From: Sphingopyxis italica
GTDB taxonomy: Bacteria > Pseudomonadota > Alphaproteobacteria > Sphingomonadales > Sphingomonadaceae
Assembly (NCBI RefSeq): GCF_011926545.1
Contig: NZ_JAATIT010000003.1
Span: forward strand, 558,001 to 622,000
Direction: 5' to 3'
DNA length: 64,000 nt
The stretch's first letter is position 1. Every line of letters starts with the position of its first letter. The notes under the pieces were generated by a model. It was not told the origin of the DNA, ran no database searches, and was given only the letters and a program-made list of their open reading frames with translations. The translations under genes and the position numbers were made by a program. Shown piece after piece: positions 17,405 through 25,671 of this stretch.

Positions 17405-19354
17405 TCAATCGGGCGCCGGAGTCGTCCACAACGGCGCGGCGATCTTTGCCAGCGCCTCCGCCGGCGCCTTTGGCACCGCGCGGTCGTAGGTCAAAAGTCC
17501 GTTGATCTCGTCCTCGACGTCGGTGGTCTGGGTGTAGACCGAGGCGCTGAGGCCATTCTCCTTCGCCTGCCGGATCACGCCCTCCATCTTGCGGCGGAAG
17601 CGGACCAGATATTCCTTTTCGTCCTTGGCGACCTGATAGCTCCAATTGTCCTTGCCGGGTTTCCAGATATGGCCCGGCACGGGGAAGCCGACGCCGCCAT
17701 ATTCGCCGAGCACGATCGCGCGGTTCGCCTGCAATGGCGGCGTCCGCGGCACATCCTCATAGGTGTGGATGTCGAGCATGTCCGACACGCCGGGCGCGAC
17801 GTCGACCCAGCCCGAATTGGCGTTGACCAGCCGCGAGGGATCGAGCCCCTTCACGAAGCGCGCGAGCGTCGCCGAATCATATTGGCCCCACCCTTCGTTA
17901 TTGATCACCCAGGTGACGATCGAGGGAAAGGCGCGCAGTTCGCCGACCATTTCGGACAATTGCTTCTGCTGCTCGGCGAGCGTTTCCGACGGAAAGATCG
18001 CCTGATACTGGCTGGTGCCCGCGAGATACTGATCCTCGCCGCCGCCCGAGGGCATGTCCTGCCAGATCAGCATACCGAGCCGGTCGGCGTCGTGATAATA
18101 GCGCGCGGGTTCGACCTTGATATGCTTCCTCAGCATATTGAACCCCGCCTTCTTCAGGAAGACGATGTCGCTCTTCATCGCCTCCTCCGACGGCGGCGTG
18201 TAAAGTCCATCGGGCCACCAGCCCTGATCGAGCGTGCCGTGCTGGAACAGCGGCTTGTTGTTGAGCAGGATGGCGGGCTGCCCCGCGACGCGGCCGGGGC
18301 CGATCGACACCTTGCGCATCGCGAAATAGGCGGCAACGCTGTCGCGCGGCGCGCCGTCGACCCGCGCCTTCGCATAGACGCGGCTTTCGTGATCGGTGAA
18401 GCGCGAGTCATAGGCCTTGCGGTCGCGTTCGGCCTCGCTCGCATAGGGATCGGCGATCGTCACCAGTTCGGCCTTGAGGTCGTAGAGATGCGGATCGTCG
18501 GGCGACCAGAGATGCGCGTTCGGGACCGCGAGCGTCGCCCGCCGGTTGGCGCGGATGATCGTGGAGGCGATCGGCTTGCCCCCGGCGCTCGCGGTCAGCC
18601 GCACCGCGTCGGTGTCGTTCGCCCAGCCGCTCAATGCCACCGCGACGTCGACGGTGCCGCGGTCGATGTCGGGCGTCGCGCGCACCTCGGCGATGTGGAG
18701 TTTCGGCACGGGTTCGATCCACACCGTCTGCCAGATGCCGCTGACCGCGGTGTACCAGATGCCGGCGGGGTCGAGGATTTGCTTGCCGCGCGGCTGCGTG
18801 CCCGCGCTCGTCGGGTCGAGCACCTCGACGATCAGCTCATTCTCGCCCGCCCTCAAATAGGGGGTGATGTCGAATCCGAAGGCGTCGAACCCGCCCTTGT
18901 GCGACCCGACGACCGATCCGTTGACGCGCACCGTCGCTTCATAATCGACCGCGCCGAAGTTGAGCATGACATTCTCGCCGCGCCAGTCGGCGGGGACGGT
19001 GAAGCTGCGGCGATACCAGACGCGGTCGTCGGGCGTGACCTTGCGCGCGACGCGCGAGAGTTTCGATTCGACCGGGAAGGGCACGAGGATCTTGCCGTCC
19101 ATCGCCGCCGGGAGCTCGGCCGCCTTGGGCGCGATCGCATAATCCCACAGGCCGTTGAGGTTGAGCCAGCGGTCGCGCACCATCTGCGGGCGCGGATAGA
19201 GGCGCCAGGCGTTTTCGGGCGTCACTTCCTTGCCCCAGCGCGTCATCAGTTCGCCGGTATAGACGGCGTCGTCCGCGGGCGATGCGGCGGTCTGGGCCTG
19301 TACCGCGAGCGGCGCGAAAGCGAGAAGCGATGCGGTGATCAGAAAGCTGCGCAT
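17405..19354 (-). CDS. GH2 family glycoside hydrolase (beta-mannosidase/beta-galactosidase type)
   Basis: A 649-residue periplasmic GH2 enzyme. A signal peptide (MRSFLITASLLAFAPLAVQA) precedes the jelly-roll sugar-binding domain (NLNGLWDYAI, DRVWYRRSFTVP, NFGAVDYEATVRVNG), an immunoglobulin-like domain near residues 230-330 (VWIEPVPKLHI, LWSPDDPHLYDL), and the TIM barrel. The acid/base Glu is in VINNEGWGQ (about residue 487) and the nucleophile Glu in LGEYGG (about 551), the normal GH2 pair. Specificity is not readable from this; in a mannoside or N-glycan locus a beta-mannosidase that cuts the Man-beta-1,4-GlcNAc core is plausible. The start is supported by AGGAC before the ATG. It follows GH92 copy 4 after about 100 bases with two hairpins. 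Confidence 0.88.
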   Translation of the reverse strand: MRSFLITASLLAFAPLAVQAQTAASPADDAVYTGELMTRWGKEVTPENAWRLYPRPQMVRDRWLNLNGLWDYAIAPKAAELPAAMDGKILVPFPVESKLSRVARKVTPDDRVWYRRSFTVPADWRGENVMLNFGAVDYEATVRVNGSVVGSHKGGFDAFGFDITPYLRAGENELIVEVLDPTSAGTQPRGKQILDPAGIWYTAVSGIWQTVWIEPVPKLHIAEVRATPDIDRGTVDVAVALSGWANDTDAVRLTASAGGKPIASTIIRANRRATLAVPNAHLWSPDDPHLYDLKAELVTIADPYASEAERDRKAYDSRFTDHESRVYAKARVDGAPRDSVAAYFAMRKVSIGPGRVAGQPAILLNNKPLFQHGTLDQGWWPDGLYTPPSEEAMKSDIVFLKKAGFNMLRKHIKVEPARYYHDADRLGMLIWQDMPSGGGEDQYLAGTSQYQAIFPSETLAEQQKQLSEMVGELRAFPSIVTWVINNEGWGQYDSATLARFVKGLDPSRLVNANSGWVDVAPGVSDMLDIHTYEDVPRTPPLQANRAIVLGEYGGVGFPVPGHIWKPGKDNWSYQVAKDEKEYLVRFRRKMEGVIRQAKENGLSASVYTQTTDVEDEINGLLTYDRAVPKAPAEALAKIAAPLWTTPAPD

Positions 19355-19379
19355 ATTATGTCCTGTCGAATTGGGAGAG

Positions 19380-19443
19380 CCCAGGACCCTTAGGGGGAAG
19401 GCGGGTCCTGGGCTCGCGCCCCCGCGGAGGACACGGGGGCGAG
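19380..19443 (-). other. Two consecutive hairpins between GH92 copy 4 and GH2
   Basis: CCCAGGACCC pairs with GGGTCCTGGG (19380-19412, perfect 10-base stem), and the next 31 bases form a second, bulged stem (CTCGCG-CCCCCG with CGGGGGCGAG). Neither is followed by a T-run. They probably process or stabilise the transcript rather than terminate it. Confidence 0.5.
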
Positions 19444-19455
19444 GGGCGGGTTCGG

Positions 19456-21807
19456 TCAGCGTTTTCGCGACATCGAGGGCGGCGCGGCGTCGGGCGATGC
19501 GCCCCATGCCTTGTTGGGCTTGGGGCCCATGGTGAAGACGAAGGTCGCGCCGTCCTTGACATCGTCGTGGCGGAACCATGGCTTGTTCCACGGCTTGCCG
19601 TTGAGCGTCGCCGACTGGATGTACATATTCGTGTCCGAATTATTGCGCGCGACGATCCGCAGCGTCTTGCCATTGCCCATGTCGAGGCTGGCGTCGTCGA
19701 ACAGCGGGCTGCCGATGATATAATCCTGGCTCGATGGATCGACCGGATAAAAGCCGAGCGCCGACAGCGCATACCAGGACGAGGTCGCGCCCTGATCGTC
19801 CATCCCCGGATAGCCGTAGCCCGCGGCGTCGCTGGCATAGGTTTTTTCGAGGATCTTGCGGACCAGCGCCTGCGTCTTCCACGGCTGGCCGCTCCAGTTG
19901 TAATAATAGGGCGCCTGCTGGTCGGGCTGGTTGCCGTGGACATATTGGCCGATCACGCCGGTGCAGTCGCGGCAGATGCCCGTCGGATTATAGGGTTTGG
20001 TGAAAAATTCGTCGAGCTTGGCATTGAACGCGTCGCGTCCGCCGAGGAGGCCGATCAGCCCCTGAACATCGTGCGGGACGAGCCAAAGCGTCGACCAGCC
20101 CGACGCCTCCTTCATCATGAAATTATAATAGGGCTCCTGCGGATCGAACGGCGCGATCCACTTGCCGTCGGCGGTGCGTCCGCGCATGAAGCCGATCGAT
20201 TTGTCGAAGACATTGACGTAATTGCCCGCGCGTTTCAGGAACATCCGGTAGTCGGCGTCCTTGCCGAGCTTCTTCGCATAGAGCGCGAGCGCATAATCGT
20301 CCCACGCATATTCGAGCGTCTTGTCCGCGCCCGCCTTGCCGCCGGCATAGGGCGGGCTGGGATTATGGTCGGGCACGATGTCCGAAATCCAGCCCTGTTT
20401 CATATATTCGGCGAGATAGCCGCGCGGCCCCTTCGGGTCGGTCGCATTCTTGCGCATATATTCATAGGCGGCTTCATAATCGAATTCGATGCCGCGCTCC
20501 CACGCGCCAAGGAACAGGAACACCGCATTGTCGCCGTGGAAGGAGGTGTTCATATAACCCTTCTCGCGCGCCATCGCGAGTTCGGAGGCCATGATGTTCT
20601 TGACCGCCTCGGGCTCCATCAGTTCGAGCAGGACGATCTGGTTACGCCCCGTGTCCCAGAAGGGAACCGGGCCGTAGCGGTCGTGCGTCGCGGTCTGGAC
20701 CTTGCCATTGGTATCGGCGAATTTTTCGCCCTTCTGCGCGATCAAGCGCGGTGAGGCGAAGGACTGGAAGAGGGTCGAATAGAAGAGCCGCCGCTGCTTG
20801 TCGGTGCCGCCCGTCACGCGGACGCGGTTCAACAGCTGCGCCCAAGTGTCGCGCGCCGCCTTGTGAACGCCGTCGAAATCCCAACCGGCCACTTCGGCGG
20901 CGAGCCGCTCGGCCGCCTGTTCATAGCTGGTGCCGTGCGCGATCTTCATCAGCACCTGTTCGTCGGCCTTGGTCTTGAAGGTCACATAGCTGCCGGCGTA
21001 GCTGCCCGAAATGTCGCGCGCGCCGGGCTGCACGTCGCTGGTGCCGATGCCCCAGCCGATATTGTCGCCGGGCGATTTGCGGAAGGTGCCGAGCGCGGCG
21101 AAGGGCTTCGAAAATTCGGCGACGAAATAGGCGCCGTCGGTGCTGCGCTTGTCTTTCGATATTCCGCGCACGATGCGGTCGCCGACGACCTCGACCGTCC
21201 CGCCGTGGCGCGGCAGGTTGACGATGACGTTCGACCGCTCGCTCTGCGGAAAAGTAAAGCGCATCACGCTCGCCCAGCGCGTCGCGGTGAGCTCGACCTG
21301 GGTGCGGAAGGTGTCGAGATAGACCGAATAATAGCCCGGCGACGCCTTTTCACGCGACTTGTCGTAATAGGACTGGCTGTAGGCGGGGGGCGGCGACCAG
21401 TCGCCGACCACCGGCATGATAAACGGCTCGGCGCCGCCGCCATAGGTCGAGCCGCCGCCGCCGGTGAAGCCGATCATCGTCGGGTTGGTGTAATAATAGG
21501 GAACGGGGACGCCGTTCGGATAGAGAAGCTCGATATTATTGTTGACCGGCGAGGCCGCGACCGAGCCGTGCGGCAGGCGCGCACCCGGCGAGGTCTGCCC
21601 CGAATAGACGGGCTCGCCCGGCGGCGGCGCGTTGCCGATCACCGCCGGATCGTCGAGCGGCGCGGTGCCGACGAGCGGGTTGGCGAGATCGACCGGCGAC
21701 TGCGCGGCCGCGGCCGTGAAGGCCAGTATCGCGGCGGACGACGCCATCGCGATCGCGGCCTTTCGCAACCGAGGCTGCAATCTGTTCGAACCCATTTTCT
21801 TTTTCAT
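19456..21807 (-). CDS. GH92 family glycosidase, copy 4 (most divergent)
   Basis: A 783-residue GH92 protein with a long Sec signal (KKKMGSNRLQPRLRKAAIAM, then an Ala-rich core to AAA-QS). The N-terminus reads ANPLVGTAPLDDPAVIGN with a proline-rich insertion before GARLPHGSVAASP, and the usual FSHTHLSG loop is replaced by IGFTGGGGSTYGGGAEP. The C-terminal domain keeps MKEASGWSTLW with the putative acid Glu, VHGNQPDQQ in place of HGNEP-HH, and PGMDDQGATSSW, where the normal GQ after the Asp pair is GA. Length and fold order fit GH92, but several subsite residues differ, so I would not assume alpha-1,2-mannosidase activity. The ATG has GAGGG five bases ahead. It follows manA by 73 bases. Confidence 0.87.
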   Translation of the reverse strand: MKKKMGSNRLQPRLRKAAIAMASSAAILAFTAAAAQSPVDLANPLVGTAPLDDPAVIGNAPPPGEPVYSGQTSPGARLPHGSVAASPVNNNIELLYPNGVPVPYYYTNPTMIGFTGGGGSTYGGGAEPFIMPVVGDWSPPPAYSQSYYDKSREKASPGYYSVYLDTFRTQVELTATRWASVMRFTFPQSERSNVIVNLPRHGGTVEVVGDRIVRGISKDKRSTDGAYFVAEFSKPFAALGTFRKSPGDNIGWGIGTSDVQPGARDISGSYAGSYVTFKTKADEQVLMKIAHGTSYEQAAERLAAEVAGWDFDGVHKAARDTWAQLLNRVRVTGGTDKQRRLFYSTLFQSFASPRLIAQKGEKFADTNGKVQTATHDRYGPVPFWDTGRNQIVLLELMEPEAVKNIMASELAMAREKGYMNTSFHGDNAVFLFLGAWERGIEFDYEAAYEYMRKNATDPKGPRGYLAEYMKQGWISDIVPDHNPSPPYAGGKAGADKTLEYAWDDYALALYAKKLGKDADYRMFLKRAGNYVNVFDKSIGFMRGRTADGKWIAPFDPQEPYYNFMMKEASGWSTLWLVPHDVQGLIGLLGGRDAFNAKLDEFFTKPYNPTGICRDCTGVIGQYVHGNQPDQQAPYYYNWSGQPWKTQALVRKILEKTYASDAAGYGYPGMDDQGATSSWYALSALGFYPVDPSSQDYIIGSPLFDDASLDMGNGKTLRIVARNNSDTNMYIQSATLNGKPWNKPWFRHDDVKDGATFVFTMGPKPNKAWGASPDAAPPSMSRKR

Positions 21808-21880
21808 TGCGACCCTCTTCCCTGAATTCTTGTCGTTGATTGCGTGTGCGTGCGGCGCGCTTTCCAGCGCGCCCGCCCGG

Positions 21881-22708
21881 TCATGGGAGGCGCCCCTCCC
21901 CCGGATAGGCCAGCAGCAGGTCGGCGCCCGCATCGGCCGCGATCTGCGCCGTGCCGGTGAGCGTGAGGCATTCGCCCGCTGCGAAAGCGACGCCGTCCAC
22001 CAGACCGTTGCCCGCCACCGGGATCAGCCACGCCGTGACGCCATCGGGGAGTGCGATCGTCCGTGTGCCGCCCGCGAGCCGTTCGAGTATGAACTTCGGA
22101 CCGTCAACGAGGATCTCGCGATCGTCGGCCACGCGGCCGGGCGACGGATAGGCCACGTAAGGCCGCGGGTCGGCGACCGCGATGCCGTCGCCCAGGTGCA
22201 ATTCGCGCGGGCGGCCATAATCGTAGAGACGATAGGTGGTCTCGCTGTTCTGCTGCACCTCGATCAGCGTCAGCCCCGCGCCGATCGCATGGACCGTGCC
22301 CGAGGGAACATAAAAGAAATCGCCTGCCTTGACGGGTTTCCAGTCGAGCAATTGCTCGATGCTGCCGTCGAGTGCGGCCGCGCGCAGCCTGTCCCGCTCG
22401 ACCGGCGCCTTGGTCCCGAGCGCGATCGTCGAACCGGGCTCGGCGCCGAGGATCAGCCAGCATTCGTCCTTGCCGCGCGGCAATCCGCGGGCATGCGCCT
22501 GCGCATCGTCCGGGTGGACCTGCACCGACAGTTTTTCGCTCGTGAACAGATATTTGATCAGCAGGTCGGGCGCCGCGTCGCCGGGTGCCTGAAACCATAT
22601 TTCGCCCACCGGTTCGCCGTCCGCCGGCGCTGCGCGGAAAGAGGCCCGCAATTCATGCCGTCCCCAGGGCTTCTCCACCCGGTGAGTCGCAAGCAAGGTC
22701 GCTGGCAC
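21881..22708 (-). CDS. manA: Mannose-6-phosphate isomerase, class I
   Basis: A 275-residue cytosolic zinc enzyme that interconverts mannose-6-phosphate and fructose-6-phosphate. The cupin-type metal ligands are visible: SVQVHPDDAQAH, KDECWLILG (Glu) and VPSGTVHAIG (His). It is shorter than the roughly 390-residue enteric enzyme, and like Bacillus-type ManA it lacks the extra helical domain. I chose the GTG at 22708 because AGGAGG lies six bases ahead of it; the adjacent TTG would leave too little room. It is the first gene of the leftward operon and supplies the step that brings mannose into glycolysis, divergent from the sugar transporter. Confidence 0.92.
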   Translation of the reverse strand: MPATLLATHRVEKPWGRHELRASFRAAPADGEPVGEIWFQAPGDAAPDLLIKYLFTSEKLSVQVHPDDAQAHARGLPRGKDECWLILGAEPGSTIALGTKAPVERDRLRAAALDGSIEQLLDWKPVKAGDFFYVPSGTVHAIGAGLTLIEVQQNSETTYRLYDYGRPRELHLGDGIAVADPRPYVAYPSPGRVADDREILVDGPKFILERLAGGTRTIALPDGVTAWLIPVAGNGLVDGVAFAAGECLTLTGTAQIAADAGADLLLAYPGEGRLP

Positions 22709-22923
22709 CAATCCCCTCCTTCATAGCTCCGCCCGTCCTTTCGGGTCGGTTTGCCGGGCGTTCGGACGGCAATCCCGGCGGCCGATTTTTCATATGCTGC
22801 CCCGCCCACGCCGTCGGCGTCAAGATAATAATGAAAATTAATTTATTTGATCGAAGACGCGTTTATGGCATGTCCGGACGAAAGAGGACGGGCGCCGACG
22901 TCCGATCCTGCGGGAGAGAAAAG
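22709..22923. promoter_or_regulatory. Bidirectional control region between manA and the sugar symporter
   Basis: A 215-base divergent gap. Its core (22822-22852) is very AT-rich, with AAAATTAATTTATTTGATC on the plus strand. AATTTATTT followed by TGA or GA also occurs on the minus strand at the receptor promoter (17228-17245), so this may be a shared operator for the ROK repressor encoded nearby. A TTGACG (minus strand, 22818-22823) could be a -35 box for manA but lacks a well-spaced -10. Boxes for the rightward promoter were not identified. Confidence 0.45.
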
Positions 22924-24285
22924 ATGACCCACACGCCCGAGAAGGCGGCCTTTTCCAGCGCGGATGCAGCGAGCCGTCCCCGCCGCGGCGTCCTCGCCGC
23001 GGCGATCGGAACGGCGGCGCTCGCCGGTCTGTTGTTCGGCTTCGATACCGCGGTGATCGCGGGCGTGACCGGCGACCTGACCACGCTGTTCGCCCTCACC
23101 CCCGAAACGCTCGGCATCACCGTTTCGGCGGCGCTTTGGGGAACGCTGGTCGGCGCCTTGTTCGCGGGCAAGCCCGGCGACGCCTTTGGCAGCCGCGACA
23201 GCCTGCGGGTGCTCGCCATCCTTTATTTCGTCGCGGGACTCGGCTGCGCGCTAGCGCCGGGCTGGACATCCTTCCTCGTCTTCCGCTTCATATGCGGGCT
23301 TGCGATCGGCGGCTCGTCGGTCCTCGCCCCCGTCTATATCGCCGAGATCGCGCCGCCGCGGCACCGCGGCTTCCTCGTCGGCCTGTTCCAGCTGATGATC
23401 GTCACCGGCATCCTCGTCGCCTATCTCAGCAATGCGACGATCGCGGGCCTTGTCAGCGGCGACACGGCGTGGCGGTGGAAGCTGGGGGTGACCGCCGCCC
23501 CTGCCCTGATCTTCTTCATCCTGCTTTTCGCGATCCCCAACAGCCCGCGTTGGCTTCTCGCCAAGGGACGCCGCGAAGAGGCCAGCATGGCGATGGGCCG
23601 CATCGGCGCACCGACCGCCGAACTCGACCGGATCGAAGCGGCGCTCGAACGCGATCCACCGGGCGAGAAGCTGTCGTGGCGCCGGCACCGCCGGCCGATG
23701 CTGCTCGTCATCCTGATCGCGATGTTCAACCAGCTCGCGGGCATCAACGCGGTGCTCTATTATCTGAACGATATTTTCGCGCGCGCGGGGTCGCTGTCGC
23801 CCGACCGGCAGGCCGTGATGATCGGGATCGCCAACCTCGTCTTCACGCTCGTCGGCATGGCGCTGATCGACCGCCTCGGGCGCAAGACGCTGCTGCTCGC
23901 CGGCGCGGCGGGCATGACGCTGTGTCTCGCCGCTGCGGCCGGGGTGCTGTTCGGCGCGCTCGGTACCGGCCTGATGCTGCCGGCATTGATCGGGTTCATC
24001 GCCTTTTTCGCCACCAGCCAGGGCGCGGTCATCTGGGTCTATATTTCGGAGATTTTCCCGACGCCGGTGCGCGCACGCGGCAGCGCGCTGGGCGCCAGCA
24101 CGCACTGGTTGATGAACGCGCTGATCGCCGGAATCTTTCCGGTGCTGGTCGCCTGGTCGCCCGGCGCACCCTTCGTCATCTTCGCCGCCGCGATGGTAGT
24201 TCAATTCGTAGTTGTTGCCGCGGTCTTTCCCGAAACGAAGGGCGTCGATCTCGACGAAATGGACCGGCAGATCACGGCGGGCTGA
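22924..24285 (+). CDS. MFS sugar/proton symporter (sugar porter family)
   Basis: A 453-residue inner-membrane transporter with 12 predicted helices. Sugar-porter signatures are present in order: LLFGFDTAVIAG in helix 1, RGFLVGLFQLMIVTG, IPNSPRWLLAKGR at the end of the first half, QLAGINAVLYYL in helix 7, DRLGRKTLL, and PETKG at the C-terminus. It probably imports mannose with a proton after periplasmic trimming. The ATG at 22924 follows GGGAGAGAAAAG; an upstream in-frame ATG adds an unlikely arginine-rich tail. It is transcribed away from the manA operon and meets the ROK regulator tail to tail with three bases between stops. Confidence 0.93.
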   Translation: MTHTPEKAAFSSADAASRPRRGVLAAAIGTAALAGLLFGFDTAVIAGVTGDLTTLFALTPETLGITVSAALWGTLVGALFAGKPGDAFGSRDSLRVLAILYFVAGLGCALAPGWTSFLVFRFICGLAIGGSSVLAPVYIAEIAPPRHRGFLVGLFQLMIVTGILVAYLSNATIAGLVSGDTAWRWKLGVTAAPALIFFILLFAIPNSPRWLLAKGRREEASMAMGRIGAPTAELDRIEAALERDPPGEKLSWRRHRRPMLLVILIAMFNQLAGINAVLYYLNDIFARAGSLSPDRQAVMIGIANLVFTLVGMALIDRLGRKTLLLAGAAGMTLCLAAAAGVLFGALGTGLMLPALIGFIAFFATSQGAVIWVYISEIFPTPVRARGSALGASTHWLMNALIAGIFPVLVAWSPGAPFVIFAAAMVVQFVVVAAVFPETKGVDLDEMDRQITAG

Positions 24286-24288
24286 CCG

Positions 24289-25530
24289 TCAGCGCCCCGC
24301 CTGCATCAGGATCGATTCCGACGGCAGGACATGATCGAGGAAGGGGATGATCGCGGCGCCGATCGCCGAGGCGTCGTCGGCCGCGCCGGCGCGTCGCACC
24401 GGCGCCACCACCGGCAACTTGACCCCCGTCATCCGCGCGTTGAGCCGCTCGACGAGGCCGTCAACCAATTTGCCCGGCAGGCGCCCGCCGATCAGGATGG
24501 CGGCGGGGTTGATCAGGCAATTGACCGCGATCAGCGGCCGGACGAGCGCCTCGGCGGCGTCGTCGAGCCATTGCAGGATCACCGCCTCGCGCTCGGGCGA
24601 ACTGCCGAGCAGCGCGTCGGGCGCATCGACCTCGTGCCCTTCGGCTTCGAGCCGCGCGTAGAGCGCCGACAGTGAAACCGTATCCTGCACATTCGCGCCG
24701 TCGCCGCGCTCGGGGTCGGGCATCGCCCAAATCTCGCCCGACCGCGAATCGGCGCCGCGAACATAGCTGCGATCGATGACGAGCCCGCCGCCAAGCCCCG
24801 CGCTGATCAGCAGGTAGAAGAAGCTCGGCAGCGCGATGCCGTTGCCGAGATGCACTTCGCCGAGCGCCGCCGAGGCCGCGTCATTGTCGGCGTGCAGCGG
24901 CCAGGGCAGCACTTCGCCGAGCAGCGCGCCAAGGTCGATCGCGTCCCACGCGTCATATTCCGTCGGCCGATGCGGCAGCGCGATGCGCCCGAGGTCGTCG
25001 GGGAGCGCGACCCCGACGCCGAGGATACGCGCCCGGTCGACCCCGCCCTCTTCGAGCAGTCCGGGCAAGATGTCGCGCACATGATCGACGACCGTTTCGG
25101 GCAAGGCGAAGGCGATCTCGCGCGTGTGACGGCTGCGAATCCTGCCCGCAAGATCGAGCGTCACCAGCGTGATATGATCGCGGTCGATATTGAGCCCGAT
25201 CGCGAAGGCGCCGTCGGGATCGATGACGATCCGCATCGCGGGCTGGCCGCGCTTGCCCTGCAGGCGTCCGGCCGGCTTGACGAGGCCGAGGTCGATCAGC
25301 CGCTTCGTGATGTTCACGATCGTCGGCGGCGTGAGGCCGGTGACGCGCGCGAGGTCGCTGCGCGTCGTCTCTTCGGTCAGGCGGATCGCCTGGAGCACGA
25401 TCCGCTGATTATAGTCGCCCGCGCGCTCCAGATTCGTGCCCGACAGGCTGAGCGTCAGCCGCGCGTCGCGCGCCTCCGATCCGCTCATTGCCGACTGGCG
25501 CCGGTCGCGACCCGGAAGGTTGAGGCTCAT
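24289..25530 (-). CDS. ROK-family transcriptional regulator (NagC/Mlc type)
   Basis: A 413-residue repressor-like protein. An N-terminal winged helix (about residues 35-95: RIVLQAIRLTEETTRSDLARV, GLTPPTIVNITKRLIDLGLV) is joined to a ROK sugar-kinase fold (GLNIDRDHITLVTLDL, HADNDAASAALGEVHLG, SAGLGGGLVID). The zinc site normal in ROK proteins (GHm...C-x-C-x4-C) is absent: the segment reads GEIWAMPDPERGDGANVQD with no Cys. It most likely represses the mannoside operons and is released by a sugar or sugar phosphate. The ATG at 25530 is 11 bases after GGAGG; a TTG at 25548 is an alternative. It is the last gene of the locus on this side. Confidence 0.87.
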   Translation of the reverse strand: MSLNLPGRDRRQSAMSGSEARDARLTLSLSGTNLERAGDYNQRIVLQAIRLTEETTRSDLARVTGLTPPTIVNITKRLIDLGLVKPAGRLQGKRGQPAMRIVIDPDGAFAIGLNIDRDHITLVTLDLAGRIRSRHTREIAFALPETVVDHVRDILPGLLEEGGVDRARILGVGVALPDDLGRIALPHRPTEYDAWDAIDLGALLGEVLPWPLHADNDAASAALGEVHLGNGIALPSFFYLLISAGLGGGLVIDRSYVRGADSRSGEIWAMPDPERGDGANVQDTVSLSALYARLEAEGHEVDAPDALLGSSPEREAVILQWLDDAAEALVRPLIAVNCLINPAAILIGGRLPGKLVDGLVERLNARMTGVKLPVVAPVRRAGAADDASAIGAAIIPFLDHVLPSESILMQAGR

Positions 25531-25594
25531 TGCAGGACTGTCCTCCAAGCTGGTTCGAATGCCCGGCGCCCCCCGCCAAACAGACTCATGCCAT

Positions 25595-25610
25595 AAAGCG
25601 TCGTCGCTTT
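25595..25610. promoter_or_regulatory. Inverted repeat upstream of the ROK regulator
   Basis: AAAGCG-TCGT-CGCTTT is a perfect 6-base inverted repeat 65-80 bases before the regulator start. It is followed by the AT-rich stretch AATAATTCGATTTTCGATAA. A plausible autoregulatory site and promoter region; no -35/-10 pair is clear. Confidence 0.35.
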
Positions 25611-25671
25611 AATAATTCGATTTTCGATAAAGCCGAGCGGCGGCGTCCTGTCAATCGAACGCCGCCGGGTA

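Noticed and set aside
3318..25530. Mannoside locus as a recent horizontal island
   Set aside because: No integrase, insertion sequence or direct repeat was seen at either end, the tRNA-Gln gene is 3.5 kb away without a visible duplicated end, and base use looks like the neighbours'.
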